A DNA stretch of 64,000 nt, from positions 124,001 through 188,000 of the forward strand of contig NZ_JADLQO010000001.1 in the NCBI RefSeq assembly GCF_015477775.1, written 5' to 3'. The translations under genes were made by a program, and so were the position numbers. The notes under the pieces are model-generated. The model did not search any database, was not told the DNA's origin, and saw only the letters and a program-made list of their open reading frames with translations. Source of the DNA: Nocardia abscessus. Its GTDB lineage: Bacteria > Actinomycetota > Actinomycetes > Mycobacteriales > Mycobacteriaceae. Below, one piece after another: positions 35,288 to 44,164 of this stretch; position 1 is the first letter of the stretch, and every line of letters starts with the position of its first letter.

Positions 35288-38085
35288 CGTGACCCCTTCT
35301 CCCGCAGCGCGGCCCAGACCCGGTCCGCGGTCATCGGCAAGCGGTCCAGCCGCACGCCCACCGCGTCGCGGATCGCGTTGGCCAACGCGGGTGCGACCGG
35401 GTTGTACGGCGACTCGCTCATCGACTTGGCGCCCAGCGGGCCGAGCGCGTCGGCCGTCTCGGCGAAGTACACCTCCGTGCGCGGCACGTCGGCGAACTGC
35501 GGCACGTGGTAGTGCCGCAGGATTCGCGCACCCACCACCCCGTGCGCACTGCGCATGTCCTCGTACAGCGCCGTGCCGATGGCCTGCGCGGCACCGCCCT
35601 CCACCTGCCCGCGACACTGCACCGGGTTGAGCACCGTGCCCGCGTCGGCGGCCTGGATCGACTGGAGGATGCGCACCGAACCGGTGCCGGGGTGCACGGC
35701 GACGCGGAAGGCGTGCACGTTGAAGCTCACCGACCTGGGGCTGCCCCCGTGCTCGGCGTGGGCGGTGAGCTCGCCGCCGGTCAGCAGTTCCGCCGCGCCC
35801 AGCAGCCGGTCACCGCAGTACACGCCGTCGGCGGCGAGCACGCAGTCCCGCTCCGGAACGCCCGCCAGCTCGGCCGCTCTGGCCAGCACGAGCCCGCGCA
35901 ACGCGCACGCCGCCGCGTACACGGCTTTGCCCGCGACCACGATGCCGGTGGAGCCGAAGGCGCCGGTGTCGTAGTCCACCAAGTCGGTGTCGGCGTGCCG
36001 GATCACGATGCGGGCGACCTCGGTGTCCAGCGCGGTGGCCGCGAGCTGCGCGTGCACCGTCGTCGTTCCGTTGCCGAATTCCGCCGTGCCGACCCGGATC
36101 TCGTAGCGGCCGTCGGGCAGCAGCGACACCGCCGCCGCCGACCGGTGCCCGCGCGGCGGGACGGTCGCGATCATCGCGGCGGCCATGCCGGTGCCGACCC
36201 GCCACTCCGGGCCGGGCGCGTGCACGTCGTTGCCGCGCAGCAGTGCCCGCTCGGCGAGATCGAGACACTGGTCCAGGCCGTAGCTGCCGAAGATCAGGTC
36301 GCCTTCGTTCACCGCGGCGCCGACGAACCGGTCGCCGGGCGCCACCACGTTGCGGCGGCGCAGTTCGAACGGGTCCATGCCGATCGCGTGCGCGAGCTCG
36401 TCCAAAGCCGACTCGACTCCGAAGATCACCTGGCCGAGGCCGTAACCGCGGAACGCGCCGGAGGGAACGTTGTTGGTGTAGACCGCCTGCGCGTCGACCC
36501 GCTTGTTGGCACAGCGATACAGCTCGACGGACTCACCGACGCCGTGATACATCACCCCGCCGCTGTGATTGCCGTAGGCGCCGGTGTCGGCGAGCACGTC
36601 GACGGCCAAGGCGGTCAGCACACCGTGGGCGTCGGCTCCCGCCGTCACCGCGACCCGCATCGGATGCCTGCACGTCGCGGAGGTGAACTCGTCGGAGCGA
36701 GAGAACTCGTACTGCACGGGACGGCCGGTCCGCAGCACCGCCAGCGCGATCAGGTCCTCGGCCAGCATCTCCTGCTTCGCGCCGAATCCGCCGCCGACCC
36801 TGGCCGCGAACACCCGCACCTGTGCCGAGGACAAGCCGAACAGGCGGCACAGTTCGTCGCGCACCAGGAACGGCACCTGGGTGCTGCACCGGATGACCAG
36901 CCGCCCGGCGTCGTCCAGCCATCCGACTCCGCCGTGCGTCTCCAGGTGCACGTGCTGTGCGCGCGGCGAATACCAGACGCCGCGCACCACGTGGGCGGCG
37001 GCGGCCAGGCCGGCCGCGACGTCGCCCACCTCGCCGTGCAGCTCGGCGACCAGGTTGCGGCCGGGATCGGTGATCCGGGCCGAGGCCGGTTTGTCGCCGT
37101 GCAGTTTCGGGGCATCGGCGCGCAGCGCGTCCTGCGGATCGAACACCGCGGGCAGGGTCTCGTAGTCGACGACCAGCAGACGGCATGCCTCGCGCGCGAT
37201 CGCCACGCTGTCGGCCACCACCGCGGCCACCCGCTGCCCGACGAATCGGACGGTCCGGTCGAGCACGTAGGTGTCGTCCGGGTCGTCGGTGCGCAGTTCG
37301 TGCCGCGCGGTGGAGAACGGCACGTCCGGCACGTCGGCATAGGTGAGTACCGCGTGTACGCCGGGCAGTGCCTCGGCGGCGGCGGTGCCGATCGCGCGGA
37401 TGCGCGCATGGGGGTGCGGACTCGTCAGCACCGCGAGGTGCAGCGGGGCGGTCGGCGGCGCGGAGGCTTCGCCCGATCGCGGTCCGCCCTCCTCGCGGGA
37501 TTCGACCGGCGGCAGGTCCAGAGTGAACGGCTCGCTACCGCAGACGATGCGCGGCCCGGCCGGAGCGCCGACACCGGCGCCCGCGGCGGTCGTCTCGGCT
37601 CGTTCGGGGGCGACGGCGGCAGGATCGTCCGGGGTGATCGGCTCGCCCAGCGCGGCGCGGATGGCGCGGTACCCCGTGCAGCGGCAGAGATTTCCCTTCA
37701 TGAGTTCGGCGAGTTCGTCGCCGGACATACCGGCCTGCTCACCGGCGGCGCATCCCAGCCCGGCCGCCGTGACCACCATGCCCGCGGTACAGAACCCACA
37801 TTGGAACGCGGCCTTGTCGACGAATCGGCGCTGCACCGGGTGCGGGTGCTCGGGGGTGCCCAGCCCGGCCGCGGTGGTGACGGAACGTCCGGCGGCGCGA
37901 TAGGCGGGGAAGACGCAGGAGTGCACGGTCATTCCGTCCACCAGCACCGAGCAGGCCCCGCAATCGCCTGTGTCGCATCCTTTCTTCACCGCCAGGGCGC
38001 CGCTGTCACGCAGCGCGGTACGCAGGCATTGACCCGGCCGCGCGTCGATCTCGACGGACCTGCCGTCCACCTCGAATCGCATCAC
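35284..38085 (-). CDS. Xanthine dehydrogenase, fused 2Fe-2S and molybdopterin subunits
   Basis: 933 residues. Residues 1-155 are the two 2Fe-2S domains: Cys37, Cys42, Cys45 and VHSC for the first cluster, CGFCTAGM and LCRCTGY for the second. A linker rich in Glu/Pro precedes the molybdopterin domain (about 205-933) with GGGFGAKQEM, FRGYGLGQVIFG, ARIVIRHADTD and a C-terminal MSESPYNPVAPALANAI that keeps the active-site Glu region. It oxidises hypoxanthine/xanthine to urate with the separate FAD subunit. Start is GTG 38085 (GTGA overlap) or ATG 38082. Fusion of Fe-S with Mo rather than with FAD is notable. Confidence 0.9.
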   Translation of the reverse strand: MMRFEVDGRSVEIDARPGQCLRTALRDSGALAVKKGCDTGDCGACSVLVDGMTVHSCVFPAYRAAGRSVTTAAGLGTPEHPHPVQRRFVDKAAFQCGFCTAGMVVTAAGLGCAAGEQAGMSGDELAELMKGNLCRCTGYRAIRAALGEPITPDDPAAVAPERAETTAAGAGVGAPAGPRIVCGSEPFTLDLPPVESREEGGPRSGEASAPPTAPLHLAVLTSPHPHARIRAIGTAAAEALPGVHAVLTYADVPDVPFSTARHELRTDDPDDTYVLDRTVRFVGQRVAAVVADSVAIAREACRLLVVDYETLPAVFDPQDALRADAPKLHGDKPASARITDPGRNLVAELHGEVGDVAAGLAAAAHVVRGVWYSPRAQHVHLETHGGVGWLDDAGRLVIRCSTQVPFLVRDELCRLFGLSSAQVRVFAARVGGGFGAKQEMLAEDLIALAVLRTGRPVQYEFSRSDEFTSATCRHPMRVAVTAGADAHGVLTALAVDVLADTGAYGNHSGGVMYHGVGESVELYRCANKRVDAQAVYTNNVPSGAFRGYGLGQVIFGVESALDELAHAIGMDPFELRRRNVVAPGDRFVGAAVNEGDLIFGSYGLDQCLDLAERALLRGNDVHAPGPEWRVGTGMAAAMIATVPPRGHRSAAAVSLLPDGRYEIRVGTAEFGNGTTTVHAQLAATALDTEVARIVIRHADTDLVDYDTGAFGSTGIVVAGKAVYAAACALRGLVLARAAELAGVPERDCVLAADGVYCGDRLLGAAELLTGGELTAHAEHGGSPRSVSFNVHAFRVAVHPGTGSVRILQSIQAADAGTVLNPVQCRGQVEGGAAQAIGTALYEDMRSAHGVVGARILRHYHVPQFADVPRTEVYFAETADALGPLGAKSMSESPYNPVAPALANAIRDAVGVRLDRLPMTADRVWAALREKGSR

Positions 38086-38924
38086 GGCCCCCGCAGTTCC
38101 CCGGCGACCTCACCGGCGAGCCGCCCCGCGACGTGGCTGCGCCACTGCGGCGACCCGTGCGGATCGTCGAACCAGAGCGCGGGATCGATCGTGGCCATGG
38201 CGTCGCGCAGCGCGCCCTCGCTCGGCGGCGCGGCGAAGTCCAGCACAACGGGCCTCGTGGTGGCGGCCGTGATGGTGATCGCGCTGCGGCCGCCGCGTTC
38301 GCGCCGCCCCATCACCACGGCGCCGGAGCGGCCGAGCGGAGCGAGCGCGATCTTCCGGAAGCTGGTGTGCGCCAGCAGGCTCGACCGCGGCAGGCGAATC
38401 GATCGCAACACCTCCCCGGGCCGCAGCACCGTGCGCCCGGCACCGATGACGAACTCGCGCAACGGGATATTCCGATCGCCCCCGCCCGCTGCCCACACCA
38501 CCGCCATCCCGTCCAGCGCGACCAGCGCGCCGAGCACCGCGCCGGCGGGCAACGCGAGACAGACGTTGCCCCCGACGGTGGCGGTGCGCCAGATCTTGTG
38601 CGAGGCCAGCAGTGCCCGGCAGGACTGCGCGAACAGCGCGGTCCCCGGCCACAGCTCGCGCAACACCGGCATCCCCAGCTCACGTCCCGGTCCGGCCCCG
38701 GCGAACTCGGCCAGGGTGCAGGTGGCGGCGATCTCCAGTCCGTCGTCCACGATCTCGAACGCGGGCCACCCCAGGCCGGTGATGTCGACCAGGCGCACCA
38801 GCTGCTCCTGCGGCTCGGAGAACAGGAAGGTCCCTCCGGCGAGCACCGCGGTCGAAGGGCCGAGCACCGCCAGGTCGTCGCGCTCGCGCGCGAGCACCAC
38901 CTCGCGAATCGTGTCCAGGTCCAC
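38082..38924 (-). CDS. Xanthine dehydrogenase FAD-binding subunit
   Basis: 280 residues of the CO-dehydrogenase medium-subunit type. It has VLAGGTFLF, the FAD loops ATVGGNVCLALPAG and EFVIGAGRTVLRPGEVL, and the C-terminal CODH_M-like region. It carries electrons from the 2Fe-2S domains to NAD or another acceptor. The GTG start at 38924 has GAGGTGAG upstream. It overlaps the next gene by 1-4 bases. It opens the second purine operon; a candidate operator lies 73 bases upstream. Confidence 0.86.
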   Translation of the reverse strand: MDLDTIREVVLARERDDLAVLGPSTAVLAGGTFLFSEPQEQLVRLVDITGLGWPAFEIVDDGLEIAATCTLAEFAGAGPGRELGMPVLRELWPGTALFAQSCRALLASHKIWRTATVGGNVCLALPAGAVLGALVALDGMAVVWAAGGGDRNIPLREFVIGAGRTVLRPGEVLRSIRLPRSSLLAHTSFRKIALAPLGRSGAVVMGRRERGGRSAITITAATTRPVVLDFAAPPSEGALRDAMATIDPALWFDDPHGSPQWRSHVAGRLAGEVAGELRGP

Positions 38925-38996
38925 GTCTCACCTCGTTCCTGCCTCTCCGTCACCGTAGAGCCAGTCGGTTGCCGCTGTATTGCGCGCGACGCATGT

Positions 38997-39015
38997 CAGA
39001 TTGCGCGGCCGTTAC
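38997..39015 (-). promoter_or_regulatory. Shared purine-region operator, copy 1
   Basis: CAGATTGCGCGGCCGTTAC lies 73 bases upstream of the FAD subunit start and matches the site at 47925-47943 in 16 of 19 positions. Two more ATTGCGCG words occur nearby at 38980-38987 and 39141-39148. Confidence 0.55.
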
Positions 39016-39135
39016 CTCGCCGCACGACGACCACCCGCGGCCCGGAACCATCCCGGCCGACCGCTCCGCGGGCGGTGCCGTCCACAACACCACGGCTCCC
39101 GCCCGCCTCGACGGGCAGTGCGAGCCGACACCGCT

Positions 39136-39297
39136 TCAGTATTGCGCGTCCCGCCTGACCAGGCACGACACCTCGCCCACATCCGGAAGCACGATCTTCG
39201 GCCATGCCGACCGGAGCGGCGGCGCGCGATTCGCCGCCCAGTTCGCCCGCGCTCTGCGATCGGCTTCGAGCACGCCGACCGCGGTCGAGTCGCTCAC
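39136..39297 (-). CDS. Possible 53-residue coupled ORF
   Basis: It begins with GTG overlapping the deaminase stop (GTGA) and encodes a charged, tryptophan-containing peptide (start SDSTAVGVLEADRRARANW). Not recognised; it may be spurious, but the coupling mimics every other junction in the operon. The remaining gap to 38924 holds only short frames and the ATTGCGCG words. Confidence 0.3.
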   Translation of the reverse strand: MSDSTAVGVLEADRRARANWAANRAPPLRSAWPKIVLPDVGEVSCLVRRDAQY

Positions 39298-40646
39298 CCC
39301 GCTTTCGCGAGCAACGCCGCCTGGGCCCGTGCCACCTCGGCGGCGACCACGTCCGTGTCGACCGTCCTGACCTCGCCGTCGCGCACCACCTCGCGCCCGT
39401 TGACCAGCAGCGCGGCCAGCGGCGGGGCCGAGCCGAGCACCAGGGCGGTCACCGGATCCTCGATCCCGGCGTGCGCGGCCGTGTCCAGCCGCCACAGCGC
39501 CAGATCCGCCAGCTTGCCCGCCTCGATCGAACCGATCTCGGCCGCCCGGCCCAGCACTCGCGCGCCGCCCATGGTGGCCAGTTCCAGCGCGGTGCGCACG
39601 GTCATCGCCCGCGGTCCGCCCCGGTTGCGCGCCCACAGCAGCGCGTGGCGTGGCTCCTCGATCATCGAACCGGCCTCGTTGCTCGCCGCTCCGTCGACGC
39701 CGAGCCCCACCGGGACGCCCGCGCGCACCAGATCGGCGGTGCGGGCGACGCCCGCGCCCAGCCGCGCGTTCGAGGTGGGGCAATGCGCCACACCGGTACC
39801 GGTTCGCGCCAGCGCGTCGATCGCGTCGTCGTCCAGGTGGACGGCGTGCGCGTACCAGACGTCCGGACCGAACCAGCCGAGCCGCTCCAGGTATTGCGCG
39901 GGCGTGCAGCCGAAAGTCGCCGCGCAGTAGTCCTGCTCGTCGACGGTCTCGGCGAGGTGGGTGTGCAGCCGGACCCCGGTGGCGCGGGCCAGCGCCGCCG
40001 ACTCGCGCAGCAGTTCCGGCGTGACCGAGAACGGCGAGCAGGGCGCGAGCGCGATCCGCAGCATGGCGTCGAACGACGGGTCGTGCCAGCGTGCGACGGC
40101 CTCCGCGCTCGCGGCGAGGATGTCGTCGAGACGCTCCACCAGGTGATCGGGCGGCAACCCGCCCGCGCTCACCCCCAGGTCCATCGATCCGCGACAGGGG
40201 TGGAAGCGCAGGCCGACCTGCGCCGCCGCGGCGATCTCGGCCGCGAGCGGGTCACCGCCGTCGCGGGGGAACACGTAGTGGTGATCGGTGGTGGTGGTGC
40301 ACCCGGTGCGCGCGAGCGCGGCGAGCGCACCCGTGGCGGCCACGCGCACCCCGTCCTCATCGATGCCCGCCCAGGCCGGGTAGAGCGTGGTGAGCCATTC
40401 GAACAGTGTGTGGTCGGTGGCCAGGCCGCGGGTGATCCATTGATAGAGATGGTGGTGGGTGTTCACCAGCCCGGGCGTCAGCAGGCAGCCGCGCCCGTCC
40501 ACACGCCGCGCAGCCGGGTCGAGTTCCGGCGCGTCGCCCGCGCCGACCGCGTCGATCCGGTTGCCCCGCAGCACGACGTAGCCGCGGTCGTACTCGGTCC
40601 CGTGCGCGTCGACGGTCGCGACGGCGCAGTCCGCGATGACGGTCAC
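39294..40646 (-). CDS. 8-oxoguanine/guanine deaminase (amidohydrolase)
   Basis: 450 residues of the amidohydrolase superfamily. Metal residues lie in PGLVNTHHHLYQWITR, with a distal His in RLHTHLAE and HAVHLDDD, and the final Asp in GLGVDGAASN. NTHHHLYQ is typical of 8-oxoguanine deaminases and related guanine deaminases. Position in a urate pathway supports guanine or oxidised guanine as substrate. The GTG at 40646 overlaps the uricase stop (GTGA). Confidence 0.85.
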   Translation of the reverse strand: MTVIADCAVATVDAHGTEYDRGYVVLRGNRIDAVGAGDAPELDPAARRVDGRGCLLTPGLVNTHHHLYQWITRGLATDHTLFEWLTTLYPAWAGIDEDGVRVAATGALAALARTGCTTTTDHHYVFPRDGGDPLAAEIAAAAQVGLRFHPCRGSMDLGVSAGGLPPDHLVERLDDILAASAEAVARWHDPSFDAMLRIALAPCSPFSVTPELLRESAALARATGVRLHTHLAETVDEQDYCAATFGCTPAQYLERLGWFGPDVWYAHAVHLDDDAIDALARTGTGVAHCPTSNARLGAGVARTADLVRAGVPVGLGVDGAASNEAGSMIEEPRHALLWARNRGGPRAMTVRTALELATMGGARVLGRAAEIGSIEAGKLADLALWRLDTAAHAGIEDPVTALVLGSAPPLAALLVNGREVVRDGEVRTVDTDVVAAEVARAQAALLAKAG

Positions 40647-41548
40647 CTGGTCCACGCGGGACCCGCTTCCGGCGCGTCGGCACGCGCCACGGTGGCGTGG
40701 ATCAGCCCGTAGGGCCGGTCGTCGGCGTGGTAGACCTCGCCGCGGTTCTCGATACCGAAGCGGGCGAGGTCGTAGTCGAAGTGGTGCTTGTTCGGCGCCG
40801 CGAGCCGGATCTCGGCCAGCACCGGGCACGCCGTCAGCGCGGCCTTGCCCATCTCGAACAGCGTCTGCTGCAGCGCCTTCGAGTGCAGCGTGGCGAAGGT
40901 CTCCACCAACCGGGCCCGCACGCCGGTGTAGACCTCGTCCCAGTCGACGCTTTCGCTGCCCGCGAAGCGCCACTCGGCGATCAGCGAGGTGGCCAGCATT
41001 CGATCGTGGGTCGGCGCGAGCACGGTGAACTCGTCGGTCAAGAAGTCCGCGAACTCCGAGCCGGTCGACTTCAAGATGGTCAGGTCCTTCACCCCACCGA
41101 CCACCCAGGCCCGCCGATCGACGCCGCTACCGGCCACGGTGACCGCGGCGGTGCGCACCTCGGGCCCTCGGCGCACCCAGGTGTGGTCGTGCTCGACGCC
41201 GCCGACCGACACCCGCTCCCAGGCGTACTCGTCGACCTCGACGCGCGCGCTGCGCACCGGCTCGATCTCGGCGACGAAATGATCGGCCAGCGCCAGCGCG
41301 TAGTCCTCGATGCTCCGCAGGCCGGCCTGCTTCGCGAAGGCGTAGGCAGTCTGCTTCTGCGAGTCGGTGGGCAGCACCTTCGCCTGGTCGCCCGTGACAT
41401 ACGCGTCGGCGAAGTCGCCGCGCAGCACCGTGGAGACGTTCACGTCACGGATCTCGTGCCGCGCGCCCTCCCGGTGGATCCGGACGATCCGGTTCTCCGC
41501 CTTGCCGTATCGGTGGTCGGTCAGCACGATCGGCCCGGTCAGTTCCAT
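40643..41548 (-). CDS. pucL: Urate oxidase (uricase)
   Basis: 301 residues. The active-site Lys (YGKAENRIVRI), Thr (VLPTDSQKQTAYAFA) and His (APNKHHFDYDL) are all present. It oxidises urate to 5-hydroxyisourate. The start at 41548 lies 7 bases after the HIU hydrolase stop. It forms one operon with the decarboxylase and HIU hydrolase upstream and the deaminase downstream. Confidence 0.95.
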   Translation of the reverse strand: MELTGPIVLTDHRYGKAENRIVRIHREGARHEIRDVNVSTVLRGDFADAYVTGDQAKVLPTDSQKQTAYAFAKQAGLRSIEDYALALADHFVAEIEPVRSARVEVDEYAWERVSVGGVEHDHTWVRRGPEVRTAAVTVAGSGVDRRAWVVGGVKDLTILKSTGSEFADFLTDEFTVLAPTHDRMLATSLIAEWRFAGSESVDWDEVYTGVRARLVETFATLHSKALQQTLFEMGKAALTACPVLAEIRLAAPNKHHFDYDLARFGIENRGEVYHADDRPYGLIHATVARADAPEAGPAWTR

Positions 41549-41555
41549 GCTCGGC

Positions 41556-41873
41556 TCAGCTCCCTCGATAGGTGGAAAAAGCGAAGGGCGACAACAGCAA
41601 CGGGACGTGATAGTGCCGCTCCTCGGTGACGGCGAACGCGATGGCCACCTCGGGATAGAAGGTTTCGACATCCCGGCCCGCGAAGTAGGCGCCGGTGTCG
41701 AACACCAGGCGATAGGTTCCGGGTGCGAGCGCATCGCCCAACGCCCCGACCCGGCCGTCGACATCCGTTTCGCCCGAATCGAGTCGCCGATCCTGCCGGT
41801 ACAACGTCACCGTGACGCCCGCGGCGGGCGCACCGAGCACCGCGTCCAGCACGTGGGTGCTCAGCGTGCTCAT
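41556..41873 (-). CDS. pucM: 5-hydroxyisourate hydrolase
   Basis: 105 residues, transthyretin-like. Catalytic residues are His in STHVLDA, Arg in DGRVGAL, His in RHYHVPLLLSPF, and the diagnostic C-terminal YRGS. It converts 5-hydroxyisourate to OHCU. The start overlaps the OHCU decarboxylase stop as ATGA. Confidence 0.95.
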   Translation of the reverse strand: MSTLSTHVLDAVLGAPAAGVTVTLYRQDRRLDSGETDVDGRVGALGDALAPGTYRLVFDTGAYFAGRDVETFYPEVAIAFAVTEERHYHVPLLLSPFAFSTYRGS

Positions 41874-42373
41874 GACCGCTGCTCCAGCAGCGCGCGCAGC
41901 CGGATGCGGTTGATCTTTCCCAGTTCTGTTCGCACGACACGCCTTTCGGTCTCGGGATCATTGCGCAGCCGGGCGTCGAGCAGCGCGAGCAACTCCTCGG
42001 CCGACTTTCCGCTCGCACACACCAGGTAGATGTGCCCGAACCGTTCCTCATACGCGCGGTTGCCCGCGGCGAGCGCCGCGCGTACCGCGTCCGCCGCTCC
42101 CGCCACCCCCGCCTGCTCCCGGGCCGAAGCGGCGGAGTGCGGCCGCTCCCCGATCCGGGGATGCCCCGCGAGCGCCAGGTCGAGTTCGGCCTCCGGCAGT
42201 CGCGCCGACGCCGCGTCCGCCGCGTCGAGCAGCGCCGCCACGCTGCGGTACGGACGGCCCTCGACCAGCGACCGCGCGAAGCCCGGCGACGAGCAGCAGC
42301 CGAGCACCGCCCGGTAGGCCGCGTCGTCGGACAGCGCGTCGAACGCCGCGATTCCGGCTCGCTGATCCGTCAT
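41870..42373 (-). CDS. OHCU decarboxylase
   Basis: 167 residues, the usual length when started at the ATG at 42373 (MTDQRAGIAAFDALSDD). An upstream in-frame ATG at 42445 is possible but adds 24 atypical residues. The catalytic His is in GHPRIGERP, and the C-terminal block ERFGHIYLVCASGKSAEELLALLDARLRND is diagnostic. It makes S-allantoin. It is the first gene of the uricase operon. Confidence 0.92.
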   Translation of the reverse strand: MTDQRAGIAAFDALSDDAAYRAVLGCCSSPGFARSLVEGRPYRSVAALLDAADAASARLPEAELDLALAGHPRIGERPHSAASAREQAGVAGAADAVRAALAAGNRAYEERFGHIYLVCASGKSAEELLALLDARLRNDPETERRVVRTELGKINRIRLRALLEQRS

Positions 42374-42509
42374 CGGACCAGCATCGAATACGACCCGGTG
42401 AGCCGCCACCGGAACGGGATGGATCACCATCGGCGTGTCGCGCACGCCGACACGACGGAACCACGCCTGAGCACCGGATTTCCATCGTGCGGCGCAGACC
42501 GCCCGGTAT

Positions 42510-42515
42510 TACCTT
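42510..42515 (+). promoter_or_regulatory. -10 box for mocA-xdhC
   Basis: TACCTT lies 7 bases before the ATG at 42523, where no ribosome site is seen. A leaderless transcript is likely, as is common in actinobacteria. Confidence 0.35.
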
Positions 42516-42522
42516 CTTAGCT

Positions 42523-43119
42523 ATGGCTGACCCTGATCGCCCGGTCGTCGCACCGTGCGCGGGCATCGTGCTCGCCGCAGGCGCCGGGACCCGCTACGGA
42601 CGACCCAAAGTGCTCGCCGAGGGCGGCGCCTGGCTGCGCGCGACGGTCGCCGCGCTGCGCGACGGGGGCTGCGATCCGGTCATCGTGGTTCTCGGTGCGA
42701 CCGGCCCGAAACCACAGATCGTCGACCTGCCGCCGAACGTGCGGCATGTGTGGGCAGCCGACTGGGCCACCGGGCTGAGCGCCTCACTGCGGGCGGGGCT
42801 GATCGCCGCGGCGAGCACCCCCGCCCGCTACGCCGCGATCATGCCGGTGGACACCCCCGATGTCGGCGCCGACGTGGTCGCCCGGGTGCTCGCCGCCGCG
42901 CTCGGGGCCCCGAGCGGTCTGGCACGCGCTGTGTTCCACAACACACCAGGGCACCCCGTTGTTATAGCCCACAAGCATTGGAATGCGATTTCTGGGTCGG
43001 CAGCAGGAGATTCCGGAGCCCGCACCTATTTGACCGGCAGAAACGATATGGTGTGCGTCACGTGCGACGATTTGGCGACGGGCGTCGATCGTGACTTCCC
43101 GGCCACGACCGCACGGTGA
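42523..43119 (+). CDS. MocA-like molybdenum cofactor cytidylyltransferase
   Basis: 198 residues. The nucleotidyltransferase signature is GIVLAAGAGTRYGRPKVLAEGG, with MPVDTPDVG as the metal site and HNTPGHPVVIAHKHW near the C-terminus. This family attaches CMP to molybdopterin for xanthine-dehydrogenase-type enzymes. It lies 13 bases before xdhC and divergent from the purine operon, so it most likely matures the xanthine dehydrogenase here. Confidence 0.85.
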   Translation: MADPDRPVVAPCAGIVLAAGAGTRYGRPKVLAEGGAWLRATVAALRDGGCDPVIVVLGATGPKPQIVDLPPNVRHVWAADWATGLSASLRAGLIAAASTPARYAAIMPVDTPDVGADVVARVLAAALGAPSGLARAVFHNTPGHPVVIAHKHWNAISGSAAGDSGARTYLTGRNDMVCVTCDDLATGVDRDFPATTAR

Positions 43120-43132
43120 TCGGAGCTAGCTG

Positions 43133-44164
43133 ATGCGGGACATCGTCGACGACCTGTTGCGGGTGTGGCACTCGGGCCGGACCGGCGGACTCGGCACCGT
43201 TGTGCGCACCGTGGGCGCCGCCCCCTTGCCGGTGGGCTCGGCGATGCTGGTCGACCCGGAAGGGGGCGTCTACGGCTCGGTGGCCGCGGGCGGGCTGGAG
43301 GAGATCGCGTACGAGGCGGTGCTGCAGGCAGCGCGCACCGGCCGTCGCGCGATGCACCGCTTCGGCGTGGCCAGCGGCCTGGAGTCGGGCGCGAACGGCG
43401 AGGGGATGATGGACGTCTTCACCGAACCGTTCTCTCGAAGACACTTCCCGGAGTTCCCGGATGTCGCCGCCGAGATCGCGGCACACCGTAGGGTCACCGT
43501 CTTCACGGTGGTGTGGAACTCCGATGCCGACCTGATCGGCCAGCACCTGATCACCGACAAGAAGCACGCCACCGAACTGGTGGCGCTACCGGATTCGGAC
43601 GTCTTCGTCTCCTCCTTCGCCCCGCCGCCGCGACTGATCATCTTCGGCGCCAATTCTTTCGCCGCCGCACTGACCGTGCAGGCCGAGTTGCTCGGCTACC
43701 GGGTGACGATCTGCGACTCGCGCCCCAATTTCGCTACGCCGGAGTCGTTCCCCGGCGCCGAGGTCGTGGTCGACTGGCCGCACCGCTACCTCAACACGCT
43801 GTCCGCGGCCGGTGAAATCGACAGCAGCACGGCCATAGTCCTGCTATCGCACGATCCCATGTTCGAGATCCCCCTGCTCACCGTGGCGCTGCGACTACCC
43901 GAGCTCGGCTATCTCGGCGCGATGGGCTCACGTCAGGTGCACATCCGGCGCATGGAGGATCTCCAGGCAGGCGGTTTCGGCGCGGAGACGCTCGCGCGGC
44001 TGCATTCGCCCGCGGGACTCGACATCGGCGCGCGCACCGCGCCCGAGATGGCGGTCGCGATCGCGGCGGAACTGCTGGCCGCCCGCGCCGCGCAACCGGT
44101 GCGAGCGGCCGACCCGTACAGCGGCGAAATCCCGATCACGCCGAAAACCGCTGTGGGCATCTAG
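43133..44164 (+). CDS. xdhC: XdhC-family molybdenum cofactor insertion protein
   Basis: 343 residues. The N-terminal XdhC domain (GLGTVVRTVGAAPLPVGSAMLVDPEG) is followed by a Rossmann C-terminal domain (RLIIFGANSFAAALTVQAELLGYRVTICDSR, LLSHDPMFEIPLL, LGAMGSRQ). It delivers sulfurated Moco to xanthine dehydrogenase. The stop abuts the convergent ABC substrate-binding gene stop with no gap. Confidence 0.9.
   Translation: MRDIVDDLLRVWHSGRTGGLGTVVRTVGAAPLPVGSAMLVDPEGGVYGSVAAGGLEEIAYEAVLQAARTGRRAMHRFGVASGLESGANGEGMMDVFTEPFSRRHFPEFPDVAAEIAAHRRVTVFTVVWNSDADLIGQHLITDKKHATELVALPDSDVFVSSFAPPPRLIIFGANSFAAALTVQAELLGYRVTICDSRPNFATPESFPGAEVVVDWPHRYLNTLSAAGEIDSSTAIVLLSHDPMFEIPLLTVALRLPELGYLGAMGSRQVHIRRMEDLQAGGFGAETLARLHSPAGLDIGARTAPEMAVAIAAELLAARAAQPVRAADPYSGEIPITPKTAVGI

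Noticed and set aside
35506..38958. A 1150-codon open frame on the plus strand opposite xanthine dehydrogenase
   Set aside because: It is antisense to well-recognised enzymes, is Arg/His/Gly-rich, and arises from the GC-rich third-position pattern; no domain is seen.
42395..42412. Dyad CCGGTG/CACCGG as a regulator site
   Set aside because: Short, GC-only arms occur often at this composition, and it may lie in coding sequence if the upstream start is used.
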